Assembly: GCA_029448655.1 (NCBI GenBank)
Contig: JACCLO010000001.1
Coordinates: 4,154,001-4,218,000 of the forward strand
Direction: 5' to 3'
Source: Wolfiporia cocos
Lineage: Eukaryota; Basidiomycota; Agaricomycetes; Polyporales; Phaeolaceae
Length of the DNA: 64,000 nt
Each line of letters opens with the position of its first letter. The first letter of the stretch is position 1. A model generated the notes under the pieces. The model was given only the letters and a program-made list of their open reading frames with translations, was not told where the DNA came from and searched no databases. A program made the translations under genes and the position numbers. This document shows, piece after piece, positions 11,343-23,339 of the stretch.

Positions 11343-11767
11343 GCCGGTCGTACTTGCGCCTCAGCCTCACAACCAGACGTGTCATCACGGACAATAGATT
11401 GCGAATTCGGAAAACCACGTGTCTGCTGCCTTGATCGGGATTAACATGCTCCTCCTCATTCAGAGTCATTCTAGACATATAAATAAACGATACATATGTC
11501 TGGAGCATACATCTTACCACAGCTGGTGTGTTTTATTCATCTTCGGTACTCCTAGAAAATGCACATATTAGTTTGAAGCGCGCGGTGTGTGGGCACCGTG
11601 GCGCTCACATGCTCGCACTGCCGCTCATAACTCGGTGATGAAGTCAGGGCGATCAATAGCAGCTGTATTACGCGTTGAAACAGCTCTACGCGTCTCCTTT
11701 ACACAGTAAAAGTCGTACCCAGGTACCAGACCGCTCGCGTCGCAAACTACAAACTCAGGACTTTAAA
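11343..11767. promoter_or_regulatory. Divergent promoter region, SRA gene / SDR gene
   Basis: About 430 bp separate the start codons of two divergent genes, so both promoters must lie here. No TATA box stands out at a fixed distance. No extra coding frame is supported. Confidence 0.45.
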
Positions 11768-13284
11768 ATGTCTAAGTCTGGCTCAGCTTACGGCAACACC
11801 AGAGCTGTGGGTGTCGCCGGTGATGACTTCGCCAAAAGGACAGCAGCACGTTTGGAGCAGATACAGACACATCTCGACAACGCTCCTCGAGGGAGTCGTC
11901 TGAAAGGGAAAGTATGCATACTCACTGGAGTAGGTTCTATGCTGGGAATCGGGTACGTGCGCTGGTTGGTAATCTGAATGCGCGTCTTGATTCCACGATC
12001 ATGCAGGCGTGCTACAGCCTTGCAATTTGCTCATGAGGGTATATTTCCCTCCATTATAGTATAAATAAGACTCAATGAATGCTCACTGTTGAGTATAACA
12101 TCAGGAGCCGCCCATCTGTATTTGTTGGACTATGATGCCACCAATCTGCCCAACCTCAAATCAACCATTGAATCAAGATACCCAGATGTCAAGGTAACTT
12201 GCACCATGACGAACTGTCAATAAATGCCTACATAGAGCGACCAGGCTACCACCATGAAGGCAGACGCTGCAGATGAGGCTGCAATCAGTGGTGTTTGCAA
12301 ACAAGCGTTAGATGAAGAAGGACGGCTTGATGTCTTCTTTGCCAATGTAATTAATTCTTATGTCCCCGTGCCTCTCAGGAGTACTCATTGCAGCTTATAA
12401 GGCCGGAGTCGCGACCATGCAGCCTTTGCAGACTCTGGACGCTGATTCATTCATGAGGACAATGAAGATCAACACCCTTTCGTGGGTTCTATGATACCCC
12501 TTCTCTCGTCAGACTCTAGCTTACTCGTGTGATGGCATGGTGTAGCTGTTTTCTCGCAGTCAAGCATGCATCTGCGGCGATGACTAAACCGAACGCTTCA
12601 CGTGTAAAGGAATACAGCGGAGGAAGCATAATTCTGACAGCATCGGGTGCGTTTCATTGCAGCTGGTAGCATGCTTGCTCAGACAGTTAATATCTCCTTG
12701 CAGTTGCAGGCTTACGATCCGGAGCCGGGACCCTTGACTGTGAAGCAATCTCTTAGTGCATGTTGTACAGAGTGTTGCTGATACATTGTCATCCTGCAGA
12801 TAGCGCCAGCAAAGCTGCGTATGTCAGAAGACTTCAATTTGGCAAACTATCACTAATCGCTCCACAGGGTCAACAACATGGCGCAGACGGCACCATATCA
12901 GCTGCAGAAAACTGATGTTCGTGTCAACTCGGTCTGCCCTGGACTAATTGAGACGGGCATGACCACCGATACATTCAACTATGCTCGATCCAGGGGCAGC
13001 GGCGACAAGATAGGCCAGCTAAACCCGCTTGGCCGCTATGGTGTAGCTCAGGGTAATGTGTTCGTAGTTCTATCGCCTCGAACGGCTCTCACGAATCCCA
13101 CATAACAGAAATCGCTAACGTAGTTACTTTTCTCGCTTCCGGTAAGTTGACGTAAACTTACTCCGCGCGCTCTCAGTGAACTCCGCCCTCTGTAGATGAG
13201 GCGAGCTATATCAACGGGCAGAACATTGCTGTTGACGGAGGTCTGGCTTCCTCCATGCCTGTCGTTCCCGGTAGATGGTCCTGA
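11768..13284 (+). CDS. Short-chain dehydrogenase/reductase (SDR, classical type)
   Basis: Eleven exons, all phases closing: 11768-11952, 12007-12038, 12105-12193, 12236-12346, 12402-12481, 12546-12646, 12704-12739, 12800-12818, 12868-13052, 13109-13141 and 13196-13284, giving 319 aa. The cofactor loop TGVGSMLGIG, FANAG (the NNAG equivalent), the catalytic serine region GGSIILTASG, and the YSASK motif (Tyr about 212, Lys about 216) are intact, followed by VNSVCPGLIETGM and SYINGQNIAVDGG near the C-terminus. It is predicted to be a cytosolic NAD(P)(H)-dependent oxidoreductase. The acidic residue in LLDYDA at the end of beta-2 favours NAD(H), by family rule. The substrate is unknown. Exon 8 is only 19 nt and contains the catalytic YSASK codons. 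Confidence 0.92.
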
Positions 13285-16200
13285 TTGCTGTGCGAGCTTG
13301 GCTGGGGCCTCAGCACGAGTCCTCATCAGCTCATTGAGGAATGAACTGGTGGTTCTGTATATATGTAGTGTCAGGTCCACGGCTCGTGAATGACGATTTA
13401 TAAGATATACGAGAAGCTGAGACATAGAATCTTAATCTTGCATAGCGAAGCAGATCGGTGCTTCGCGTGTGCTTCACGGAACACGGTCGAAGCTGAGATA
13501 TGCATTGAAAAGGTCACAGGAGTCAATGCCGTCGTCGCTCGTGTTTGCACCATTCCCAGCGAGCTCTCCGACGATCTGGCCTGAAGGCAGCACGCGCTCC
13601 GCGGAGCAGAACGATGATCGCATTGACAATGTAGCCTCCGCCATTGTCAGCACTGAGTCAACCACCAAATCACCGACACTCCACTCCATAGAATACGACT
13701 GTGCTCACCGTGCGTCTGGACTTCATATTTCCAACGAATATCCTACTCTAGCTGCAAACGACCAGCCATTACGATTTTCATGAGGGACGCCCTAGGTTCA
13801 GCGATAATTTGTCGTATAAGCGAGAATCTAGCAATGCACCTCTAGGATGGCGACCAGAGTCTGGCCTTGGTACTATTCATTCTCCCAGTTGACAACCCTC
13901 AGCCCGACCCATGCTGTCCTCGTATTGTCCTCTTGGAATTAGATACCGTAGTCAGACTGCTGCAGAGGCAGTGATGAACGCGCCCTTCTGGTATGCTCTC
14001 ATAGATGTCGTGAATGCAATCGACAGCGAGTGATCGTTGTGCGTCTCGGTACGGTCTAAGCCTGGTCGGGTATGGCTGTTCGTCTCTGACGAATAGACGG
14101 TCGTCGTTGTCAACGAGAAAAGGACTGCAGATGGCGCTGACCAATGGTAAAGCTGGCGTTAGTTAAAGAGGAAAGCCATGGATATTGTGGGAGTAGCAGA
14201 TAGCGGTACAGCGAGTGTGAATGTACGACAGAAATGATAACCCAACACGAAGGGCGTGCGCTCCTCGGTCGTGATGCAGCTTCACGGAGAATATAGCTCT
14301 CTGCCAATATATACGGCTAAGAGGTTGAGTCAGCCACGCGTATCGTCCGTTTAAATGAGGATAGCTACGCGGCGTGCGTGGATGAATGGGTGACTTACGT
14401 GACATTGTTCCGGGCCCGGCGAGCGGTTCTGGAAGATAGTCAGATAAAGTACACGCAGAGCTATTGCGCTGGCCGGAGGTGAATGTTTCCTGGTACGGAC
14501 ACCCTACTAACTATCCGTACAGCCGGCAATGTCAGCAAAGTATGAGCTCATACTCGAGAGATGGCGAAGCTCACCGTCGGTCACGTCTTGTGAGTGCCAT
14601 CTCAATCAACGCCAAGCGTTACTAACATACGTGATATGCTAGGGAGTCGAAGGGCCGCCTCGAGTGGCTGTTGAGAATGTGTGCGAGCCTCTCTTGTGCC
14701 AATGGAAATACACACAGTGTCTGGATGCGCACGAGTAGCAGCGAACTTTACGACATGGTCCATCTGCTTCGCTAAATCTAAATCGGGTCCACCAATTGGG
14801 CCGGCAATCTGTGCATGAATCAACCTACTTTGCCCTTTATGAAATTATGTGTGGTATGTCTTCCTCTCGGTTTATGCTTTATTCTGTGACTACACTTACT
14901 GGTGATAACGCCGGCTGGCTCTGAACTCTTCCATTCTCATGGTACGTGCCCTAGTGTTTGCTTGGTGTCAAGGAAGCACCACAGCACATCCCATGAAAAA
15001 AAAGAGGGCAGGGCCAGTATCAGACCAGCAGTGTCATGCAGATTGAAATGTATGGCTGGGAATTCTGTTATTGTTGACAGGGAAGCGACAGGAATGCCCA
15101 GAGTATTAGATATCAAGTCCGTAGGGCAGACACTGCCGCCGACTTCTGCCTCATCCTTCGACCGCATACAATGTGTCTTTACAGTCGTGATGCAGGCAAA
15201 CGACCGGATACGATGTGGACGTACTTGAGAAGAGCTCTCCTATGGATCGCACCGGTAACGAAAACGATGGAGCGATCAGGTGCATGGAGGGACCTTGGCT
15301 TGTAGAGGTGGGCTCCCCTTCGTTGAAAGGGGGCTGTCGGAGCTGATAGCTCAGCATCCACCTTTATATCCTGTATGCCCATGACAGAAATTCGAGTCAG
15401 CTCACGCAGAGACCTCACGAACCCAGCTGCTTGGGTCGCATGGGAGACGTACAGTCCACTTGGTCATCGGACTTCCTCTGATCCGCTGACATGCTAAGCC
15501 GTCGAGGCAGCGGCAAGCTGCTAGGGAAACCTCGTAGGCTTTGCGGCCCCAATCGTCACCTACCTCTCTTGGTCTTCCTCGCCGTACGCGTTACGCGCGT
15601 CTTAATGTATTGGTGCCATTATCGGATAATCCGGTTACCAACTGAGATCAAAATCTCTTCTCCGCAAGTCTCCACCTCTCGGTCCTCGAGAGATCCGACT
15701 TGCAGCCGACTCTCTAGGCTCTCCACCACTTTCGCTCCGCTCTTGCAGACATCAGCCTTACCGATGTTCTCTGTGGTCTTATACAAAGTGGTCGCCCGGC
15801 TTTGTCTCTTCCATAATACTATCCAAATTTGTCTCGGCAGCAATGCGCTACTTGACTCCACCCCTCACCACGAATGTTAAGTCTGCTTCCTGGGCTGCTG
15901 GAGCCTTTTCCGAGGCTTGTAACGTAAGGATAGCGGAACGGAGGTATTGGTGTGGGACGCTTCAGGTGCGTCTGCATAGTGTCCATGTTACGGCTCGCAT
16001 GTTGACGCCAATACTCATTACCCTTCGCTCGCTAGAACGGCTGCACAGCTATTTGTGCGAGGCCAATCATACGCGAACAAATTACGTGAGGCAGGCACTC
16101 GTACTTGAAGAACGCGACAGCGTTACTGGCCACACGCAAATCGACCAATTCCGGAATGCCGTCAGCTTGTTTCGACGCGGGTAATATCTCACCGCAGTCA

Positions 16201-16972
16201 TTAGATCAGCGACTTCTAGGGCGGGCGTGTAGCTTGCAAGGCGTCTTACGGCTCGCCGATAAGGAAGCTGTATGCGCGAATCTGTGCATATCCCTTCCGG
16301 TTGTGCCATAGGGCGGCTCCCTCTTTCAGTAACTCTCAGGCAGTATTCCGCCTAGGTTCCGATGGCCTCGCTGATTGCCGCTGTAGCGCATGTTCGCGCC
16401 TCTTCCTTATGTACGCCCTCGGAGCCATTGCATCCATGCACGGAGTCTCTGTCATGTAACACGCTTACTTCTCAATATGGACCCTTCACAACACTCACGG
16501 CCCTCGTTCCTCGCTTGACTTGTCAATTGTGTCCAGGGCCTGCCAGCTTGCATGTTGGTGTCGCAGAACTGCTCTTTATGCCGATGCGGCCGTTGTCATA
16601 TCCGCCTTTCCATTAGATGGCATCGACATCAAACACGAGGGTGATTGCAAACTTGTACGGATTCTGGTTCTTCAAACTCTGTCTCCTGTTGTTCGCAAAA
16701 CCTCGGCTGAACGGCACATGATAGAATGACCGTGCAGGAATACGTGCGCGCCAGCCTTCGCGATTATACCGCTCGAGCCAGTATGTGACTATATACCAGG
16801 CTGGATGGTATCGCTCTCCGCGCTCAATCACGTGTATATGACGCACTGTCTCCCGCTCCTCGATCGACGCGGAGGCGGCTGGTATCGAATGAGTGGGAGG
16901 GATTGAGACACCAGCCTCCAGCGGAATGAACAACATCTACAGGGCATCAGAAATCCTTGATCCTCTATCACC
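13285..16972. other. 3.7-kb region without a supported gene
   Basis: Many short frames exist on both strands (for example minus-strand frames near 15180-15420 and 16613-16936). None carries a recognisable family motif, and none could be linked by plausible splice sites into a longer protein. GC content looks ordinary. It could hold decayed genes or non-coding RNA, but I see no direct evidence. Confidence 0.4.
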
Positions 16973-18979
16973 ATGTCCTCCGCTCATGCTCCCAAACGCG
17001 TATGCATTGTTGGTGCTGGGGCATCAGGCATGTCTGCCGCATATGCTCTCAGTCGCCACCCGGATAGATTCCAGGTGACGGTGTACGATAAACAGACCGT
17101 CACCGGAGGTATGGCTACGTCCATCGATATCGATGCCAACAAATACGGCGCTTCGTACATCAACGACGGTGTCCAAGGCTGTAGTCCCGTTTTCGCGAAC
17201 ACGATGCGGATGTTCAGGATGCTAGGGTTTGAGGCCACTGAAGTCGGGATGCAGTAAGTCCTGGCGCAGGTCTCCGTGGCGTAGTGGCTGACCATCCGCC
17301 GCAGGATTAGCTTCGGCAAGGACAAGGATTTCTGGACAAATGTCTATCCTACAGCGCTTGTTGCCCAATTCCAGAAAGACATTGTCAAATTCGGACATGC
17401 GCTCTCGACCATCAAGAAGTTCGAGCCCATCTTCGCCATGGTTCCCGTTCACACCATGCTTAAGATGTTTGGGTTCTCGACCGACTTCGGGAACAAGATG
17501 GTGTACCCCCTCGTCGCTTTGTTCTTTGGGACCGGGAACCAGACCCCATACATTTCCAGTGCTATATTGGTCCGTTATATCCAGCACCTTTCGATATTTG
17601 ATATTGATGCGCGAAGCAGGAGCGTGTCTTCAAGGATCCCAGCATGAGACTCTTCGAATTCTCGGAGAAAAGTCTGCTTGCCAGTATACCGACGATGCTC
17701 GCATTTCCTAAGGTGCGTTGAAGCGGCATATATTCGAAACCGATCCCTCACCAGACGCGAAGCTGCACGATGTTTACAAAGCTTGGAAAGAGGAGATCGC
17801 TTCACGAGGGAACGTCACATTCAAGCTGCACCACGAAGTCACGCAAATCATTTCTCGCCATACTGAAGGCAAGGCTTCTATCTCTAGCCCGGTCCACATC
17901 AAATACAAAGTCACCCACAACGGTCTCGAAAGCAAGCCCAAGGAGGCTTACTTCGACGAGCTCATCTTAGCGATTGATGCGGATTCCTGCCTTCAGTTGC
18001 TTGGCAAAGAAGCGTCGTGGCTAGAGAAGAAGGTTCTAGGCAATGTGAAATATCTCTACGACGTGACGATCACACACAACGATTTAGAATACATGCAGAA
18101 GGTACCTTTCTCCCGGTATGTTTCGGTTGAAACTGAACTCCTCCGCCAAAGTATTACCAGACACGTTATGACCCCTCCCACAACGCGCCTCTTGAGGCCA
18201 GCAGCTCTGCTCAGGAACGCCACGAGACAGTGGAAGCGTTTGAGTTCGCGAAGAACAGCTTCCGACCCCTCTATTATACCATGCAATACCTCCAGGATCC
18301 GTCCAAGATCGAAATGAGTTTCGACCTGACACACTATCAGCCACAATTTCGGGGCGAGAAACCTGCCGGTCCGATTGACCCCAAAGACAAGGCAGATCAC
18401 CGAAACGAATGCGAGCCTGCAGACATCACTCGTGAGGCTCAAGGCGAGACCAAGGGCAAGATCGGCGCGTCTGTGCGCACCGGTCAGGATGCAGAGCACA
18501 GCGCCGAGCCTCCACTAGAACAGCACGTTTTCCAGACCATATTTCTGGACCGTGACGGCTCACAAGACCTCTGGACGTGGAAGGAGATTGACCCAGCCAA
18601 GAAGATCTACGAAAAATGGTGGAAGCAGCAGAGTCACAGGTGGCAACACTACGCCGGGACGGTTCCCTGGATGATGTGGATCAATGGCAAGAACAATACG
18701 TACTACGCCGGGGCTTGGTCGGGTATGTCCCACGCTTTTTCGAATTGCCTCAGACTCATTGCCTTGTTCTCGATGCAAGTGTTGAACATGCATGAGCTGG
18801 CTGTGACATCGGGGTTCGCGGCGGCGTATCGCTTGGGGGCCGACTACCCGTTCCGTGGTGATGAAGACTGTGAACGCCTCTTCCGCATGTATCTGGCGGC
18901 GAGCCACGGCGTGAGGATGGTATGTTCCCAATTGTGAGACCAGTATGATAAGGTCACTGACCCCCAGCGTTCTCTCTAA
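16973..18979 (+). CDS. FAD-dependent oxidoreductase (amine oxidase / desaturase-like)
   Basis: Seven exons: 16973-17253, 17305-17569, 17620-17712, 17763-18101, 18152-18722, 18780-18919 and 18968-18979, giving 566 aa with consistent phases. The N-terminal dinucleotide-binding fold is clear: VCIVGAGASGMSAAYAL (GxGxxG) with an acidic/aromatic strand end VTVYDKQTVTGG, which is the R-x-x-x-GG-like FAD motif. The middle has an ELILAIDAD segment typical of flavin amine oxidoreductases, and the C-terminal part includes AGAWSVLNMHELAVTSGFAAA, the family's flavin-contacting G-x-x-x-x-x-x-H-E-x-A-x-x-S-G region. The substrate is not predictable. Intron 3 ends in AAG rather than CAG or TAG, which is the least certain junction. 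The last coding exon is only 12 nt. Confidence 0.85.
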
Positions 18980-19371
18980 GAGGAAGGAAGATCGCAAAGG
19001 AGTATTCGCTTGATCGTCGTCTGGCATGACTGGCGATACTAGACAATTTGTGTTGCGAGAATTATTCCGGCTCTAGCATTTCTCGGCTTGGTATCGGTAT
19101 TATGTCTACGTTTCAATTGTCATCGGCTGTATTAGAGCGTGGTGACACCGTTCGCGTGCTACAAGTTCCGCACCCTATCGAGAAGAGCTCATGCAAGCAG
19201 CGCGCATCACATTTGTGCCGGTGATTGATTCACAATGTATTGGACCTGCATTGATAACATTGCCAACGTTGCATCCGCGGAAAGAGGCTGCGGGAATTGA
19301 TACAAACAGCTGACCCCCGCGTGATACGTCAAGGTGCGTCACCATCACACTAATGGCGATACATATCAATA
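18980..19371. other. Convergent intergenic region
   Basis: This is the 3' flank of both the flavin oxidoreductase gene (plus strand) and the MetX-like gene (minus strand). No frame, RNA gene or repeat is supported. Confidence 0.5.
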
Positions 19372-21036
19372 TTAGGTCAGGAACGCCAGTATCCTTGCGG
19401 TGACAAACTCGACGTCCGCAGGGTTGGCAGCTCCGCCCGCTGACAATTGAACGGATGAGCGAAAATTGCCGCTGTAGAGCGAATGCCGCACCGATGTGAC
19501 CCCATACGCTATCTATGACGAATAGCTGACCATATTGGAGGTACTTGACCTCGTTCTGGCTGTCCTCGGGCTACATGCAGCGATCGCCGAACGCTCGGAT
19601 CAGCAGCTTTCACACAGATCTCATGCACGCATACGCACGCAAAAGTACAGATCCGTCTTGCAAGGTAGGAGGAGGACCTTCGCCTTGATGGCGCGGAGGC
19701 ACTGCTCAAGGTCTCCCCCGTCCCGCACCTGGGAAGCATCGCCGTCCTGCCAAGTTTGCAGGAGGGAAAGCATGTCGTTCGCATCCCAGTGCAGTAGAGA
19801 CGGGGTCTCCCAGACCTCGCGGATGAAGGTCTCCAAAGAAGGATACCTGTGGCCAGTTGGCGGCAAATTCCGAGACAAAAAACGAGCAGCGGGGCTGTGA
19901 CTTACAGACCGTCATACAGATACAGCTTCTGGCGCCACCACTACATTGAACGGTAAGTGAGGTATAGTGTGGTCAACGGAAGAGAGTTGCTACAGTTTGC
20001 CCATACGCCCAGCCAACACAGACGCGATTAAAAGCTCTGATAGCGTGGTGGGGTTGCATGATGTAGTGCCCGTCATTATAATCCTTAGCAGACTTCAGAG
20101 CGTTCTTGGGCCCTTCCAGAAAGCTGCTCCGATGATTTCAGTATGTACGTTTGTTGGTAAGCGAACAACAAACCACTTGTTGTGAGGGCTCGTCCGTGCA
20201 GCAGAGCAAATAACCACAATTCTGTCCACGAAATCAGGGTAGACTACTGCCCAGTAATAGGCCTATCAATGGTTCAGACACAACCCCGTTCAGGAACGGA
20301 AGAGTGGATACCTGTTGTCCTCCCATCGAGAACCCTAGGGCACAGAATACTCTCTTGACGCCAAGTTGCTTAGTCAGGACTGCATATTGAGCACGGCTGA
20401 TGAGTCTGTAAGTTGAATTATCTGAGAGGTCCTGTTCTGACGGCCCGCGCACATATTATCTTCATAGTTGGTCAACGGGAAATACGCTCCGTTGTAAGGG
20501 GGCGGCTGGTTGTCAGCTCAGCATGTCAAAACTCCCTATCGAGATAAGAAACAATATCACAGACTGTGTTCGATGGCGACGAGGACTATGAGGCATGACA
20601 TCAAGTTAGCACAGGAGATAATTGCATATCTAACATGCTGACCTCCCCGTTGCAGAACAGAGCAAAAGTGACAATGAAATATTTCCGCGGATCCAATGCC
20701 TAAGAATTGATATAAGCGTCATACGAAATGCACGTCACAACGCCCTCACTCTGTTCTCTCCAATGAGGTGTACTAGACCTACAATGTGTGTCGATGAGGG
20801 CAGAATATAGATATCATACAGTATTCAAGCTCACTCCCTTGCGCCAACTTGGCTCCATAGCAGGTGGGAAAGACAATACAGGGATTGTTAGGGTCACCGT
20901 ATGTCTGATAAGCAGTCACTGCATCAGGAAGGACGCCTCCAGCCACTTTGAAGCGGCCATGGCGGTAGTACTGTAGTGGCGGCACGTCAACGGACTCTTG
21001 TGCCATCGAGGGAGGGGTGATTAAAGAGGAGAGCAA
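19372..21036 (-). CDS. MetX-like alpha/beta-hydrolase (homoserine O-acetyltransferase family)
   Basis: Twelve exons reconstructed: 21036-20820, 20778-20750, 20699-20643, about 20585-20566, 20505-20453, 20396-20312, 20262-20177, 20123-19994, 19940-19906, 19846-19639, 19570-19492 and 19439-19372, giving about 355 aa. The chain reads YRHGRFKVAGGVLPDAVTAY, ALDPRKYFIVTFALFCNGE, SSSPSN, the nucleophile elbow GFSMGGQQ (Ser about 149), AYYWAVVYPDFVDRIVVIC, DANDMLSLLQTW, then PCKTDLYF (catalytic Asp) and WGHIAGG (catalytic His). This is the fungal MetX-like clade, often annotated as homoserine acetyltransferase but of uncertain substrate. The triad is complete. The fourth exon is only about 21 nt and its exact ends are approximate. 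A second Met at 21006 is an alternative start. Confidence 0.88.
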
Positions 21037-21622
21037 GAGGATGTGGGATCGGTCAACTTAAAGCTCCTACGGCCCACCGAGATAGTAGCTGTCTCTGTCG
21101 GATTACCCTCTCATGAAAGAATGCCTCTCATGGGAGAATGTGCGTTTTTAGGTGCCAGGCAGGGATAGGGAATTAGATCCCTATTGGCTGGTCCCACGGG
21201 AATGCACTTGGTGCATACAAATACTTTGCCCAGTTGCTCGCACGCGTTGTTCATTCAAATAAACGACCGATGCAGAGTATATGTTCAGTCGAATACTAGC
21301 CTACGTTTGCGTTGGCGAGATATGTGATCGCGATCTGCGTTGATGGATCCCAAGTCGATCGATCGGTGTGCCACAAGAACTACTTGTGTTGCAGAAGGAC
21401 ACAGCCATGGCATGGCTTCGTACAACCCAAATAACATCGTCTATAGCTTCCTGAATGATTCTGAGGCAAATGCTCATGCACTACCCATTGAAGTATCGCC
21501 TAGATATCACCACGTGTTCACAACATTCAGAGAACGCACTATCCAAGACTACAGTAATTTTGATGTCGTACAAGATCAAGCGGCCACGCAAAGGGGCGGG
21601 TGAACGACAATGTGGAAATTGC
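21037..21622. other. Intergenic, MetX-like promoter and FKBP 3' flank
   Basis: Contains a 17-bp imperfect tandem duplication (cctctcatgRRAGAATG, 21107-21140) about 70-105 bp upstream of the minus-strand MetX-like start. Otherwise it holds only short unsupported frames. Confidence 0.5.
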
Positions 21623-23205
21623 TCAGTTGATCTTGACGAGCTTGACCTCTGTATAACGGGAAGTTGAGTACTTGGCACCTACCCATGCACGATGAACGAC
21701 GTACCGAAGACAAGAGTCGAGTTAGCAGGAATCTTGTCGATCTTCTGGCTGCCGTAGCCCATTTTGGGGGGGATGGTGATCAGACGTTCACCGCCGACCT
21801 GCATGCCAACGATACCGACATCCCAACCTATAGCAGCAGATCATCAGAGGAGAAAAGGAAGAGGGAAGGGAGTAGACCGTACCCTTGATGACTTCGCCCT
21901 TGCCAAGGCGGAACCGGAACTATATCGCTGCTGTGAGCAAGATGCAGAGCTGGCCAGAGGAATCTGCTACTCACTGGATCGCCCTTCGTGTTCTGGTCGA
22001 AAATCTTACCATTAGTAAGCTTGCCGACGTAGCGCATCGAAACTGAGTCGCCAGCCTTCGCCTTGGGACCCGTGCCGATCTTGTGGTCTTTGATTTTGAC
22101 ACCTCCTGCCAGAGTCTTCTCCGCATCGCCCTTCTTCTCCTCCTTCTTCTCCTCATCCTTCTTTGCGCCCTTCTTCTCTTCCTTCTTGCCCTGCTCCTTC
22201 TTGCCCTCCTTCTTCTCCTCCTTCTTCTCCACTGGGGCAGCCTCCTCAGAGGTAGTGACGGCCTTGCCGCCCTCCGCCTTCTGCTTCTTCAGCTTCTTCT
22301 TTTCCGCCTTCGACAGCTTCACTTCACCAGCATCAGTGGACATCGCGTCAGAGTCACGGGGGCGCTTCTTGCTAGAATCTGCCTTGGGCTGTTCAGGCTC
22401 GTCGTGGATTTCCTCAAAGCGGCTGTAAATGCGTCAGTGTCATGGTCAACCAGCATGGCGTCGAGCATACCCCTCATCGTCACTGGGGATGTCCATCTCC
22501 TCAGGGTCAATCTCAACGTCAGAGCTGACCTCGCGGAGGTCGAAATCCTCCTCCTCGGAGTCGTATTCAGACTCGTCGTTGTAGGGCACCTGGTCGGGGG
22601 TTTGATCTGAACGAGGCTTATGAGCACGAAAGCGTATCACGGCGCACAATTGTACTGACCGATGTAGTTACCGGTAAGGTGAACAGTGCTGGAACGCAGT
22701 CAGTACGAGGGAAACGAAAAATGGGCAACGCCACACACTTTTTGCCGACAACCTCAATGAGGTACTCTTCCTCACCCTCAAGGACAACATCGATTGTCGC
22801 CTGCTCAATCTGGCACACGTCCAATAAGTTATGGAGATGCAGAACTGGGATGTAGTAAGACCTCACCTTGCCCGGAGTGAGCGAGCACAGCACGGTGCTC
22901 CGGAGCTCGATGCTTCCCTTCTCTTGCTCCTCATCATCCTCGTTCTCATCCTCATCCTCGTCCTCGTCCTCGCTCTCGACAGTTGGAACCTTGTACACGA
23001 GCTTGACGGTGGTGCGACCCTCGGGATCTGCAATGTCGTCCCCGAGAGCGATGTTCGTGATCCTGAGGTCGCTCAAAGGCTGCACCTCGGTAGCGTCACC
23101 GGGCTTCGCGACTTGGCTCCTAAAAGCGTGTCACATTAATTCAGTCCCTCATCGAACACGTCCTTAGCCGTGAACAACGCACCAGAGGGCGACAGCGACG
23201 GCCAT
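21623..23205 (-). CDS. Nucleolar-type FKBP peptidyl-prolyl isomerase (Fpr3/Fpr4 family)
   Basis: Nine exons: 23205-23183, 23119-22867, 22809-22739, 22688-22660, 22606-22471, 22422-21975, 21919-21883, 21827-21705 and 21648-21623, giving 381 aa. The N-terminal nucleoplasmin-like domain begins [15 protein letters not shown] and includes [11 protein letters not shown]. It is followed by acidic tracts ([15 protein letters not shown] and a second Asp/Glu tract), a Lys-rich repeat region ([10 protein letters not shown] type), and a C-terminal FKBP domain: [33 protein letters not shown] and [13 protein letters not shown]. This architecture is that of Fpr3/Fpr4, histone- and ribosome-biogenesis-linked prolyl isomerases of the nucleolus. 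The terminal 26-nt exon restores the conserved last strand (EVKLVKI). It is divergent from ARPC4 across 134 bp. Confidence 0.95.
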
Positions 23206-23339
23206 TGTTGATTTTTGAATTGAGCAGGCGTGAAATGAATGAAAACTTAGACGCCAGGGCGCGCATCCATTTTGAGGTGGCACGGGACCAATCTCCGCCC
23301 CAATCCCATCTCACCCAGTGTACACACCGATCCTGCATT
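23206..23339. promoter_or_regulatory. Compact bidirectional promoter FKBP / ARPC4
   Basis: Only 134 bp separate the start codons of two conserved divergent housekeeping genes, so transcription of both must start within this short segment. No TATA box is evident. Confidence 0.6.

Noticed and set aside
16613..16936. 107-codon minus-strand frame upstream of the flavoprotein gene
   Set aside because: Looks reasonably protein-like, but no family is recognised and it would leave only about 36 bp to the divergent start.
22140..22330. Plus-strand poly-Leu/Phe/Ser frames
   Set aside because: Antisense of the Lys-rich coding region of the FKBP gene.
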